From positions 818,270 through 882,269 of the forward strand of contig NC_015666.1 in NCBI RefSeq assembly GCF_000217715.1: a stretch of 64,000 bases of DNA. Reading direction: 5' to 3'. The notes below the pieces were generated by a model. That model had not been told where the DNA came from. It was given only the letters and a program-made list of their open reading frames with translations, and made no database searches. Origin of the DNA: Halopiger xanaduensis SH-6. Its GTDB lineage: Archaea; Halobacteriota; Halobacteria; Halobacteriales; Natrialbaceae. Positions 52,208 to 60,891 of the stretch are shown here, piece after piece. The first letter of the stretch is position 1. Every line of letters starts with the position of its first letter. The position numbers and the translations under genes were made by a program.

Positions 52208-52307
52208 TCACCCGCGAACGCCGCTGTCGTCCTCACCCGCGAACGCCGCTGTCGTCCTCACCCGCGAACGCCGCTGTCGTCCTCACCCGCGAATGCCGCT
52301 GTCGTCC
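52208..52307. repeat. Four tandem copies of a 25-bp unit
   Basis: The unit (TCACCCGCGAACGCCGCTGT then CGTCC) is repeated at 52208-52232, 52233-52257, 52258-52282 and 52283-52307; the fourth differs by one base (GAATGCC for GAACGCC). The fourth copy is the 3' end of the leftward membrane winged-helix gene, including its stop codon. The other three copies lie downstream of that stop, so the gene's end has been duplicated in tandem. The unit is not a multiple of three. Confidence 0.9.
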
Positions 52308-52876
52308 TCACCCTCGTCGTCCGTCGCCGAACCGGTGCGAAACTGTCCTCGAAGGTATCGCTCGCCCCGTCGCGCCAGGCGATACTTTCCGCGTTCTACC
52401 TTGTCGACGAACCCGTGCGCCTCGAGTTCGATCAGCCGTCGGTTCACTTCCTTTCGGCTGAAGCCGGTGTTGAAGGCCACGACTGACGGCGTGAGAGCGA
52501 GCCCGGTGTCGTGGAACGCGGCGAGTATCTCGTCGTCCATCGGCGTCATCCACTCGGCCGGGCGCCGGACCCGGGACGGCTCGCTCAACAGCACCCGCGC
52601 CCATTCGGTCGTCCGGGTGTCGTTCGTCACGGGATCGTAGAGCCCGAAGACGACGAGCAACGCGGCGATCGCGTGGACCCAGTGGACCAGCGCCGGCGCG
52701 ACCAGTTCGGCGATCGGCCCGGCGATCACGGCCAAGGTTACCCCCGCGACGGTGACGAGCACGAACCGGCGGTAGGCCGCGACGGACGCCTCGAGCGAGA
52801 GGAAGTACAGGAGTTCGAGGGCGACGACGATGCCGATCGCGAGGTTGTAGCCGGCGAAGGGGGTCAGTCCGTCCAC
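52283..52876 (-). CDS. Membrane protein with C-terminal winged helix
   Basis: This 197-residue protein combines membrane helices and a DNA-binding-like domain. Three hydrophobic stretches are at about 8-26, 38-58 and 66-80 (VALELLYFLSL, FVLVTVAGVTLAVIAGPIAE, AIAALLVVFGLYD). Residues about 105-180 form a winged helix: DDEILAAFHDTGLALTPSVVAF, GFSRKEVNRRLIELEAHGFV, ERGKYRLARRGERYL. It could be a membrane-tethered regulator. GTG 52876 overlaps the stop of the upstream gene by 13 bp. The C-terminus ends in the tandem repeat described at 52208. Confidence 0.8.
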   Translation of the reverse strand: MDGLTPFAGYNLAIGIVVALELLYFLSLEASVAAYRRFVLVTVAGVTLAVIAGPIAELVAPALVHWVHAIAALLVVFGLYDPVTNDTRTTEWARVLLSEPSRVRRPAEWMTPMDDEILAAFHDTGLALTPSVVAFNTGFSRKEVNRRLIELEAHGFVDKVERGKYRLARRGERYLRGQFRTGSATDDEGEDDSGIRG

Positions 52877-53193
52877 GGGGGGTCACCTCCGGACCGCCGC
52901 CGATAGAGTTGTCGGTGGCGAAGTATCAACAGGCCGAGGACGATCGCGACGATCGTGTTCGCCGCGCTCCGGAGCACGTGCAACGCGAGGGTTTCCGGGC
53001 CGGTCACGAGCACCATCGTGTGGTAGATCGTCAGCGTCACCATCCCGAGCGAGAGGAGGGCGATCGCCGTTCCGAAGGGGGAGTTCCGGAAGATGCCCCA
53101 CGAGAGCAGCGCGAACACGCCGGCTCCGGTGCTGGCGACGATCGCGACCGGGACGCCGAGGAGGTGAACGGCAGTGTGGCCCACGGGTGGCAT
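52864..53193 (-). CDS. Small four-helix membrane protein
   Basis: This 109-residue protein is mostly membrane-embedded: VGHTAVHLLGVPVAIVASTG, GAGVFALLSWGIFRNSPFGT, IALLSLGMVTLTIYHTMVLV and AANTIVAIVLGLLILRHRQL are the hydrophobic stretches. A His/Arg-rich C-terminus (RHRQLYRRR) follows. I do not recognise the family. Its stop overlaps the start of the membrane winged-helix gene, so they are translationally coupled and probably work together, for example as sensor and tethered regulator. ATG 53193 is chosen. Confidence 0.72.
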   Translation of the reverse strand: MPPVGHTAVHLLGVPVAIVASTGAGVFALLSWGIFRNSPFGTAIALLSLGMVTLTIYHTMVLVTGPETLALHVLRSAANTIVAIVLGLLILRHRQLYRRRSGGDPPWTD

Positions 53194-53476
53194 AACGCGG
53201 CCGGCGATCGTTAAGGCGCGGCATGGGATTTCAACCGCGCGGTGATGATCCCTCAGATCCGCCATACGGCGCGGGGTCGCGAGGTCTGACCAACTCCTCG
53301 CTGGTGCGGGCGACGCGATCGACCGCCGCGCCGCGACGGGGAGTAATCCCTCGTAAACCGCCCCTCACCGATCGGCCGCACCGCGACGGTTGCGGCGAGT
53401 CGCGCGCCTCACCGTTCGGCCGGATCGGCGTGGGGTGTGGATAACAAAGCCGGTCGTCGCCGACGGCTCGAACGCA

Positions 53477-53830
53477 ATGGCTCTGACTCAGATCGATCAC
53501 GTCAGCGAGGACGAGGAGATGCAGGAGTGTATCGACAGCTGCCTCGAGTGCGCCCAGGCCTGCGAGTGGTGCGCGGACGAGTGTGCCGACGAGGGCGAGG
53601 AGATGGCCGAGTGTCTCCGGCTCTGCCGAGACGTCGCCGATCTCGTGTCGCTGCACGCGCGGTTCATGGCCCGCAACTCGGGCTACAGCTCGGACGTCGC
53701 CGCGATCACCGCCGACGCCTGCGAGGAGTGTGCCGACGAGTGCGAGCAACACGACGCCGAGCACTGTCAGGTCTGCGCGGACGTCCTCCGCGACTGCGCG
53801 GAGACCTGTCGAAACATGGCGTCGGCCTGA
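53477..53830 (+). CDS. Cysteine-rich four-helix-bundle (copper-storage-like, DUF326) protein
   Basis: This 117-residue protein has an N-terminal pattern SEDEEMQECIDSCLECAQAC then EWCADECADEGEEMAECLRL, and later ADACEECADECEQHDAEHCQ followed by CADVLRDCAETCRNM. Cys pairs spaced three or four apart line helix faces, as in the Csp copper-storage/DUF326 family. It likely binds Cu(I) in the cytosol. ATG 53477 fits. It is the first gene of the rightward cluster, 13 bp before the SPW gene. The 283 bp upstream holds no gene. Confidence 0.88.
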   Translation: MALTQIDHVSEDEEMQECIDSCLECAQACEWCADECADEGEEMAECLRLCRDVADLVSLHARFMARNSGYSSDVAAITADACEECADECEQHDAEHCQVCADVLRDCAETCRNMASA

Positions 53831-53843
53831 TCGCGACCGACGG

Positions 53844-54224
53844 ATGGACGCGACGACGAGGCTCGCCGCCGCCGGCAACTGTCTGCTCGGCTGCTGGCTG
53901 ATCGTCGCCGCGGCCGTCCTCGCCCCGTCGGGGATCGCCCGCTGGAACGACGTCCTGGTCGGCGCCGCGGTCGCCGTCCTCGCCGGGTACAACTACGTCG
54001 ACGTCCGCGACCGGCGATCCCCGAGCGCGGTCGGCGCGTGCCTCGTCGCGGTCCTCGGCGGCTGGCTCGTCGTCGCGCCGTTCGTCCTCGGGCTCGGCCG
54101 CGCGCAACCGGCGCTGTGGAACGACGTCGCCGTCGGGACCGTGATCGCGAGCTTCGGCGGCTACAACGCCTACGTCGCGGCCGCCGCCGACCGCCCCCCG
54201 TCCGTCCGCACGACCGCCGAATAG
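53844..54224 (+). CDS. SPW-repeat membrane protein
   Basis: This 126-residue protein has two copies of the SPW-type repeat, each two hydrophobic helices joined by a W-N-D motif: SGIARWNDVLVGAAVAVLAG (about 33-52) and QPALWNDVAVGTVIASFGGY (about 89-108). Four helices in all. The family is membrane-bound with unknown function and common next to stress genes. It starts at ATG 53844, 13 bp after the copper-type gene, so cotranscription is likely. The GH15 gene follows at 54275. Confidence 0.85.
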   Translation: MDATTRLAAAGNCLLGCWLIVAAAVLAPSGIARWNDVLVGAAVAVLAGYNYVDVRDRRSPSAVGACLVAVLGGWLVVAPFVLGLGRAQPALWNDVAVGTVIASFGGYNAYVAAAADRPPSVRTTAE

Positions 54225-54274
54225 CGATCGCCGCATACCGCAACGTACCGCACACCGCGACCACACACCATCTG

Positions 54275-56230
54275 ATGGAATACACCCCACTCGAGGAGTA
54301 CGGCGCGATCGGCGACGGAAACACCGTCGCACTGAGCGGCGCCGACGGCTCGATCGACTGGTGGCCGGCCCCGCACGTCGAGTCGTCGAGCGTATTCGCC
54401 GCTGTGCTCGACGCCGACCGCGGCGGCCGCTTCGCCGTTCGCCCGACGGCGTCGTTCGAGTCCGTCCAGCGGTACCGCGACCGGACGAACGTGCTCGAGA
54501 CGACGTTTCGGACCGCCGGCGGCGCGGCGACGCTGACGGACTTCGTTCCCGTCGCCGAGGCCGGCGAGTCGGCCGACCGGCCGCCGGCAATCTACCGGAA
54601 GCTCGACTGCGAAGAGGGGCCGCTCGAGGTCTCTGCGACATTCGAGCCGCGGTTCGACTACGCCCGCGACGTGCCCCGGATCGAACCGACCGCCGACGGC
54701 GTCGTCGCAACCGGCGACGACGAACGGGCCGTCCTCTCGAGCGACCTGGCGCTCGAGGTGACGAGCGGCGACGCGGGCGATGTCGGCAGTGACGAAGACG
54801 GAATCGAACCCGACGACGGCACTAAAACCGGAACTGCAGCGACCGCGACGGCCACCCTCGAGCCCGGCGAGACGCGCTGGTTCGTCCTGGGCTACGGCGA
54901 GGCGATCCCGCTCGAGCCGTCGCGCCACCGGGAGACGCTCGCTGAGACCGTCGACTACTGGCGGTCGTGGACCCACGACTGCGACGGCGGCGACTGCCCC
55001 GTGGCGGGGCCGTGGCACGATCTGGCCGTCCGCTCGTCGCTCGTCCTCAAGCTCCTCATCCACCGCGAGACGGGCGCGGTGTGTGCGGCGCCGACGACCT
55101 CGCTCCCCGAGGATATCGGCGGCGTCCGCAACTGGGACTACCGGTACAATTGGATCCGCGACGCGGCCTTCACGGTTCGGGCGCTCTCCGAACTGGACCA
55201 CCTCGAGGAGGCCCGCTCCTACTTCGAACTGTGTCTCGACCACTGCAGCCGGCACGATCCGGCGGAGATGCCGCCGGTCTACAGCCTCCACGGCGGGAGC
55301 GACTTCGAGGAACGCGTCCTCGACCACCTCGAGGGCTACCGCGGCTCCGCGCCCGTCCGCGTCGGCAACGCGGCCCGCGACCAGCACCAGCTCGACGTCT
55401 ACGGCGAACTGGTGCTCGCGCTCTACGAGAGCGTCCGCTACGGCGAGCCGATGCGGTCCGACGACTGGCCGGTGGTGCGCGACCTCGTCGACTACGTCGT
55501 CGAGGGGTGGGACGAGCCCGACGCCGGCATCTGGGAGGTGCGGACCGACCCCGAGCACTTCGTCTACTCGAAGGTCATGTGCTGGACGGCGCTCGACCGC
55601 GGGATCGAACTCGCCGAGGCGGCCGACGGCGTCGACGCACCGCTCGAGCGCTGGCGGACGGCCCGCGACGACGTCCGGGCGGCGATCCTCGAGCGCGGGG
55701 TCAGCGAGGAGACGAATTCGTTCGTGCAGTCGTTCGGCGACGCGGACACGCTCGACGCGGCGAACCTGCTCGTTCCGGTGGTCGGCTTCCTCCCGCCGGA
55801 CGACGACCGCGTTCGGCGGACGATCGACGCGACGATCGACCGGCTGGCGACCGACGACGGGCTCGTCCGGCGCTACGAGGGCGACGACGGTCTCCCGGGC
55901 GTCGACAACCCGTTCGTCGTCAGCGCGTTCTGGCTGGTCACCGCGCTCGCGCTCGCGGGCCGGACCGACGAGGCCCGCGAGCGCTTCGAGTCGATCCTCG
56001 AGTACGCCAGCCCGCTCGGGTTGCTGGGCGAGGCGGTCGACCCCGACGACGGCGAGCAGCGGGGCAACTATCCGCAGGCGTACAGCCACATCGGCCTGCT
56101 CAACGGCGCGCTCTATCTGACCGACGCGACCGGCTCGAGCGATCCGTCGCCGGCGCCGCTCGGCACCGACGGGGCCCGCGACGTCGACTCGAGCACGACG
56201 ATCGTGGGACGATCGAACGACAACGAGTAA
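54275..56230 (+). CDS. Glycoside hydrolase family 15 (glucoamylase/trehalase-like)
   Basis: This 651-residue enzyme has a beta-sandwich N-terminal domain (YTPLEEYGAIGDGNTVALSG, then DGSIDWWPAPHVESSSVF) and a C-terminal (alpha/alpha)6 barrel. Barrel signatures are TTSLPEDIGGVRNWDYRYNW (about 276-295), the catalytic-acid region DAGIWEVRTDPEHF, and LLGEAVDPDDGEQRGNYPQA with YSHIGLLNGALY. Archaeal GH15 enzymes cut alpha-1,4 glucans or trehalose; here stress neighbours suggest trehalose or glycogen turnover. No signal peptide is visible, so it is cytoplasmic. ATG 54275 follows the SPW gene by 50 bp; the gene after it starts 6 bp downstream. Confidence 0.93.
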   Translation: MEYTPLEEYGAIGDGNTVALSGADGSIDWWPAPHVESSSVFAAVLDADRGGRFAVRPTASFESVQRYRDRTNVLETTFRTAGGAATLTDFVPVAEAGESADRPPAIYRKLDCEEGPLEVSATFEPRFDYARDVPRIEPTADGVVATGDDERAVLSSDLALEVTSGDAGDVGSDEDGIEPDDGTKTGTAATATATLEPGETRWFVLGYGEAIPLEPSRHRETLAETVDYWRSWTHDCDGGDCPVAGPWHDLAVRSSLVLKLLIHRETGAVCAAPTTSLPEDIGGVRNWDYRYNWIRDAAFTVRALSELDHLEEARSYFELCLDHCSRHDPAEMPPVYSLHGGSDFEERVLDHLEGYRGSAPVRVGNAARDQHQLDVYGELVLALYESVRYGEPMRSDDWPVVRDLVDYVVEGWDEPDAGIWEVRTDPEHFVYSKVMCWTALDRGIELAEAADGVDAPLERWRTARDDVRAAILERGVSEETNSFVQSFGDADTLDAANLLVPVVGFLPPDDDRVRRTIDATIDRLATDDGLVRRYEGDDGLPGVDNPFVVSAFWLVTALALAGRTDEARERFESILEYASPLGLLGEAVDPDDGEQRGNYPQAYSHIGLLNGALYLTDATGSSDPSPAPLGTDGARDVDSSTTIVGRSNDNE

Positions 56231-56236
56231 GAGAGC

Positions 56237-57814
56237 ATGCACGACAACCACCACGACTCGACCGACGAACCGACGGAACCGACGGCCGTGACGACCGATG
56301 CGCGGAAGCGGCGCTCGCGACCCGACGGCGGTGACGGGAGCGGTGCGGGCGGTGCGGATGGCGCGGGCGGGAGCGGTGGCGACGGCAGTGATGGCGGCGG
56401 TGGCAACGGGAGCGGCGGTGACGACGGGGACGACGGGGACGACGGGAACGGCGACGGCGACGACTCGATGCGTCCCGGCGACATGATGCTCGCCCATCCG
56501 ACGAAGGAAACCTGGGTCCAGTACGCCGTCATCTCGCTGGGCGCCTGGCTGGTCGCGACCGCGCCGGCGTTCGGCTACGAGAGCGCGCCGGTGTTCTGGA
56601 ACAGCGTCGTCAGCGGTCTCGTCCTGATCGCGCTCGCCGGCGCCACGATCTACTACGAGAACGGGTACGCCAACTACGCCAACGGCTTCGTCGGCCTCTG
56701 GCTGGTGTTCGCGCCGATCGCGTTCTCGGCGCCGACGGCCGCGGCCTACGCCAACAGCGGGCTCGTAGGGACCATGGTGATCACGTTCTCGGTCCTCATC
56801 GTGATGCGCTCGGAGATGGACGGGCCGACCGTCCCGCCCGGGTGGTCGTACAACCCTTCGACGGGCGCCCAGCGCGCGCCGCTGATCGCGCTCGGCGTCT
56901 TCGGCTTCTTCGCCTCGTGGTACATGGCCGCCTTTCAACTGGGGTACATCGAGAGCGTCTGGGATCCGATCTACGGATCCGGTACCGAGCAGATCCTCAC
57001 CTCGAGGATATCGGAGGCGTTTCCGGTCTCGGACGCCGGCCTCGGCGCAGTGGCCTACTCGATCGAGGCCCTGATGGGCTTCATGGGCGACCGGCGGCGG
57101 TGGCGAACGATGCCGTGGATGGTCGCCTTCTTCGGCGTCGTCGTGATTCCGCTCGGCTTCGTCCAGGTGCTGCTGGTCATCATGCAGCCGATCATGGTCG
57201 GGACGTGGTGTACGCTCTGTCTCCTGTCGGCGTTCGGCATGCTCTGGATGATCGCCCTGACGGTCGACGAGGTGGTCGCGATGGGTCAGTACGTCGTCCG
57301 CCTGATGCGCCGGGGCGACAGCCTCTGGACCGCCTTCTGGATGGGCGGGACGATCCCCGAGGAGGAGGCGGGCGTCGACGAGACGTCGACGCGCCCGATC
57401 GGCGACTCCCCCGTGAGCGAGCCGTTCTGGGGCGTCTCGATTCCGTGGACGTTGCTCGGAGCGATGGCGCTGGGCGCCTGGCTCATGCTCTCGCCGACCG
57501 TCTTCGGGACGACGGGACTCATGGCCGACAGCAGCCACCTCGCCGGCGCGCTGATCGTCTCGTTTACGGTGATCGCGACCGGCGAACCGGCTCGCGCGGT
57601 CCGGTTTCTCAACGTCCCGTTGGCCGGGTGGCTGATCGCGGCGCCGTGGCTGCTCGCGGGCGTTCCGACGATCGCCGCGATCAACGCCGCCGTCGCCGGC
57701 CTGCTCGTCGCAATCCTCAGCGTTCCCCGGGGACCGATCACGGACCGCTACGGCGGCTGGGAGCGCTACGCCACCCTCGAGACGATCGATCGACTGAACC
57801 CGCTCAGCAGCTGA
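56237..57814 (+). CDS. SPW-VKOR-SPW fusion membrane protein
   Basis: This 525-residue protein carries a Gly/Asp-rich low-complexity N-terminus (about 25-75), an SPW repeat pair (WVQYAVISLGAWLVATAPAF near 93, FWNSVVSGLVLIALAGATIY), a VKOR domain (about 195-350) with helices and the CxxC redox site VGTWCTLCLLSAFG, and a second SPW block (WTLLGAMALGAWLMLSPTVF, LNVPLAGWLIAAPWLLAGV). VKOR domains make or transfer disulfides in membranes. The outer loop Cys pair of bacterial VKOR is not visible. It is 6 bp after GH15 and 7 bp before the SDR gene, so all three are one operon. Confidence 0.9.
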   Translation: MHDNHHDSTDEPTEPTAVTTDARKRRSRPDGGDGSGAGGADGAGGSGGDGSDGGGGNGSGGDDGDDGDDGNGDGDDSMRPGDMMLAHPTKETWVQYAVISLGAWLVATAPAFGYESAPVFWNSVVSGLVLIALAGATIYYENGYANYANGFVGLWLVFAPIAFSAPTAAAYANSGLVGTMVITFSVLIVMRSEMDGPTVPPGWSYNPSTGAQRAPLIALGVFGFFASWYMAAFQLGYIESVWDPIYGSGTEQILTSRISEAFPVSDAGLGAVAYSIEALMGFMGDRRRWRTMPWMVAFFGVVVIPLGFVQVLLVIMQPIMVGTWCTLCLLSAFGMLWMIALTVDEVVAMGQYVVRLMRRGDSLWTAFWMGGTIPEEEAGVDETSTRPIGDSPVSEPFWGVSIPWTLLGAMALGAWLMLSPTVFGTTGLMADSSHLAGALIVSFTVIATGEPARAVRFLNVPLAGWLIAAPWLLAGVPTIAAINAAVAGLLVAILSVPRGPITDRYGGWERYATLETIDRLNPLSS

Positions 57815-57821
57815 TACGCAC

Positions 57822-58841
57822 ATGTCTGATTCCGACAATTCGAACGTCGTCGTCGTCACCGGTGCATCGGCCGGCGTCGGGCGAGCCACCGCTCGCGCGT
57901 TCGCCGAACGCGGCGCGAAGCTCGGCCTCCTCGCGCGCGGCGAGGACGGCCTCGAGGGGGCGCGCGCAGACGTCGAGGACGCCGGTGGCGAGGCGATCGC
58001 CGTCCCGACCAACGTTTCCGACCCCGACGCGGTCGAGGCCGCGGCCGAGACCGTCGAGGACGCCTTCGGCCCGATAGACGTCTGGGTGAACAACGCGATG
58101 GTGTCGGTGTTCTCGCCCGCCGCCGAGATGACCGCCGACGACTACCGCCGCGTCACCGAGGTCACCTACCTCGGCTACGTCCACGGCACGCAGGCCGCGC
58201 TCGAGCGGATGCGGCCCCGCGACGAGGGGACGATCGTCCAGGTCGGCTCGGCGCTTGCGTACCGGGGCATCCCACTCCAGTCGGCCTACTGCGGCGCGAA
58301 ACACGCCATTCAGGGGTACACCGAGTCCGTTCGGACGGAGCTCATCCACGACGACTGCGACGTCCAGCTGTCGATGGTGCAGATGCCCGCGATGAACACC
58401 CCGCAGTTCGAGTGGACGAAAAGCCGGATGCCGCGACAGCCGCAGCCAGTGCCGCCGATCTACCAGCCCGAGGTCGCCGCTCGAGCGATCGTCTGGACCG
58501 TCGACCGCGGGAAGGACGAGCTGTGGGTCGGTCGGTCGACGGTGAAGGCCATCCTCGGCGACCGCCTGATCCCGCGGCGACTCGACAACATGCTCGCCAG
58601 TGGCGGCTACGACTCCCAGCTGACCAACGAGCCGGCCGATTCGGACCGACCGAACAACCTCCACGAGCCGGTGGCCGGCGACTTCGGCGCTCGCGGCCCG
58701 TTCGACGAGCGGGCGCGCGATCGGAGCGTCCAGCTGTGGGCGAGCACGCACCGCCGGCCGCTCGCGCTCCTCCTCGGCCTCGCGGCCGCGGTCGTCGCCG
58801 CGGCACTCGGTCGAAACGACGGATCGGCCGACGACGAGTGA
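57822..58841 (+). CDS. Short-chain dehydrogenase/reductase with C-terminal membrane anchor
   Basis: This 339-residue SDR has the NAD(P) motif VVVVTGASAGVGRATARAFA (about 9-28), NNAMVSVFSPAAE, the catalytic SALAYRGIPLQSAYCGAKHA (Ser then YxxxK) and TELIHDDCDVQLSM-type C-terminal fold. After the SDR core comes an extension with DNMLASGGYDSQLTNEPADS and a hydrophobic helix, RPLALLLGLAAAVVAAALG (about 311-329). Such anchored SDRs occur with GH15 and DUF892 genes in bacterial stress clusters. The substrate is unknown. ATG 57822 lies 7 bp after the VKOR fusion. Confidence 0.9.
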   Translation: MSDSDNSNVVVVTGASAGVGRATARAFAERGAKLGLLARGEDGLEGARADVEDAGGEAIAVPTNVSDPDAVEAAAETVEDAFGPIDVWVNNAMVSVFSPAAEMTADDYRRVTEVTYLGYVHGTQAALERMRPRDEGTIVQVGSALAYRGIPLQSAYCGAKHAIQGYTESVRTELIHDDCDVQLSMVQMPAMNTPQFEWTKSRMPRQPQPVPPIYQPEVAARAIVWTVDRGKDELWVGRSTVKAILGDRLIPRRLDNMLASGGYDSQLTNEPADSDRPNNLHEPVAGDFGARGPFDERARDRSVQLWASTHRRPLALLLGLAAAVVAAALGRNDGSADDE

Positions 58842-58894
58842 GCCTCCCTTCGCTCTCCGTCTCTCCCTCTCCGGTCTCGCGCCCCGTGACCCCC

Positions 58895-60037
58895 TCACTC
58901 GAGTGTGCACGCGAGTTCGGCGACGTCAGCCTCGAGCAACCCCGCGTACTCGAGGCGGAGCTCCCGCGCGTCGGCCCGGCTCACGTACCGGCGGCCGTCG
59001 ATCCGCGCGGAGATCGGGTGGTAGTCGTCGACGGCGAACCCCATCCGCTCGAGGTAGACGGCGAGCGGGGTCGACTCGAGGCCCTCGTAGGTCGCCGCGT
59101 CGACGAGGTCGGCGACGGTCGTCGCGCGCGGAAGCGCGAGGCCGTCGCTCGTGACGCGGCCCGGCGGCGCCGCGTCGGTGCGTTCGGTTCCGCGGCGACC
59201 GCGTCCCCCACCCCGGTCCGCTCGCTCCCCTCGTCCCCCGATGTGGACGGTGCCGCGGCGAAGCCGATCCATCACCGTCGCGACGTCCCCGGCCAGCCCG
59301 AGGAGCTGTTTCGGCAGCGCCGCGTCCGGCGCTCGCCACTCGATCATCGGGGGATCGGCCCGCTCGCGGAGCGCGACCGGCGTCCAGCCGACGTCCGCGG
59401 ACGCCTCGAAGCGGCGGTTCCATTCGGCCGCGGAGTCGACGTACCGGCAGGGTCGGCCGTCGCGAGCCCCGTCGACTCGCGTCCGGTGGCAGTGGGTCCG
59501 CGCGCCGGCGGCGACGCGCTCGCCGCCGACGTACGGCGAGGAGTTGACCAGCGCGAGCGCGGGCGTCAGCGCGAGCAGGGCGTTGAGCTGGTCGGTCACG
59601 GCGTGTCGCTCGACGCAGACTCGGGCGCCGGCGCAGTAGCGACGATCGACGCTCGGTCCGGACTCGCGGTCGAGCCCTGATTTACTGCTGACCGCGTCGT
59701 CGGACTCGTCGTCCTCGGTGTCGGCGATTACCTGCCGCAGCCGAGTGCGGTCGTCGTCCGGTTGATCGACTCTCGGAGTCCCGTTGATCGGCGTCGCCAG
59801 CGGGACGAGCCGCCGCTCCGTGTTCGCAGCGCGTGCACACGCTTCCTCGAGGCGATCGACGAACGACTGCCGAAGCGCAGGGATCGACTCGCTGAGCGGG
59901 GTCGTCACCGTGACCAGCGACGCGGGCTCGCGTTTCTCGACTGTGCACCCGTCGACGCCGGCGAGCGGTCCCGCCGGCGCGAAATAGCCGTCGCTATCGA
60001 CGACCCAGTAGTCGGCCTCGAGGCGCGTGTTCATCAT
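58895..60037 (-). CDS. Glutamate-cysteine-ligase-like (GCS2 family) protein
   Basis: This 380-residue protein has the GCS2/carboxylate-amine ligase layout: RLEADYWVVDSDGYFAPAG at the start, then VTVTTPLSESIPALRQSF, the His/Val segment ARVCVERHAVTDQLNALLAL and TPALALVNSSPYVGGERVAA, followed by HCHRTRV and WRAPDAALPKQLLGL. It should couple an amino acid to a carboxylate with ATP; glutamate-cysteine ligation is plausible because haloarchaea make gamma-glutamylcysteine. The last 80 residues are a separate alpha domain. ATG 60037 is chosen; the frame is open to ATG 60100, adding a Thr/Asp repeat. It is convergent with the SDR gene. Confidence 0.78.
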   Translation of the reverse strand: MMNTRLEADYWVVDSDGYFAPAGPLAGVDGCTVEKREPASLVTVTTPLSESIPALRQSFVDRLEEACARAANTERRLVPLATPINGTPRVDQPDDDRTRLRQVIADTEDDESDDAVSSKSGLDRESGPSVDRRYCAGARVCVERHAVTDQLNALLALTPALALVNSSPYVGGERVAAGARTHCHRTRVDGARDGRPCRYVDSAAEWNRRFEASADVGWTPVALRERADPPMIEWRAPDAALPKQLLGLAGDVATVMDRLRRGTVHIGGRGERADRGGGRGRRGTERTDAAPPGRVTSDGLALPRATTVADLVDAATYEGLESTPLAVYLERMGFAVDDYHPISARIDGRRYVSRADARELRLEYAGLLEADVAELACTLE

Positions 60038-60296
60038 CGGAGTCTCGGTGTCGGTGTCGGTCTCGGTCGTAAGCGCCGCCGTCTTCGATGTCGGCTGCAT
60101 CGCTGTCGGTTTCCGCTCGATTCCGGGACCTGACTCGACCCGACCGGGTCGTTTCGGTCCCGCCGCTGCGGTTCACTGTCCGTTCACCTCCCCCGACCGA
60201 AGTGGCCGGGCCTGCAGGTGCGCGCGAGACGGCCCGTGCGGCTCGATGCGGTACGTCCGGCTCGAACCCGTTTCCGCCGGGCCGGCGAGCGAGCCG

Positions 60297-60797
60297 CTAC
60301 GCCTCCTCGAGCGCCATCGCCTCGCCGATCGAGAGCTCCGCCTCGAGTGCCTCCAGGGCCTGCAGCGTCTCCCGTTCCTCCGCGAGGTTCGTCTCGAGCG
60401 GTTCGACGACGTCGTCGGCGTAGGCGAGCCGGCCAGCCAGCCGTACCAGCGTCTCGTAGCACCTAATCTCGAGCCGTTCGGCCAGCAGGCCGAGTTCGAG
60501 GTCGTCAGGGACGGTCGGCTCGCCCGCTGCGTCGTCGCGCAGGTGCCGCGAATCGGCCAGGCCGTCGGCCGACCGCGCGCGACTGGCGTGGGGTCGGCGG
60601 CCCAGCGCCGCGAAGACGTCCTCGAGGCGCTCGACTTGACGGGCGGTCTCCTCGCGGTGGGTGGCGAACCGATCGGCGAGGTCGTCGCTCGGCGCGTCGG
60701 TCGCCATTTCGTCGAGCAGTTCGACGTGGGTGCGTTCGACGTAGTACGCGTGCTGTAGCTGGTATCCGAACAGATCCTCGAGGGTTTCGACGTTCAT
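60297..60797 (-). CDS. DUF892/YciE-type ferritin-like protein
   Basis: This 166-residue protein has the four-helix bundle of YciE/DUF892: VETLEDLFGYQLQHAYYVER (first helix), ATHREETARQVERLEDVFAA, ELGLLAERLEIRCYETLVRL and AEERETLQALEALEAEL. Glu/His pairs at about residues 16-21, 47-50 and 110 fit a diiron-type site. YciE/YciF act in stress responses; function is not known. It starts at ATG 60797 and lies 95 bp after the next DUF892 gene on the same strand. The 196 bp before the ligase-like gene holds no gene. Confidence 0.85.
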   Translation of the reverse strand: MNVETLEDLFGYQLQHAYYVERTHVELLDEMATDAPSDDLADRFATHREETARQVERLEDVFAALGRRPHASRARSADGLADSRHLRDDAAGEPTVPDDLELGLLAERLEIRCYETLVRLAGRLAYADDVVEPLETNLAEERETLQALEALEAELSIGEAMALEEA

Positions 60798-60891
60798 GAG
60801 TGGACTGGGTGGGGTGCGTGTTGCGCGGCGGTGCGGGTGCGACTGTGCGGTGGCGGTGCAGCCGAGAGTGCGAGCGACGCGACGATCACGA

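Noticed and set aside
54170-58093. A 1307-codon leftward open frame opposite the GH15, VKOR and SDR genes
   Set aside because: It is a shadow of three real genes caused by high GC and GTC/GAC/CTC codon use; its translation is Arg/Asp/Val repetitive with no domain.
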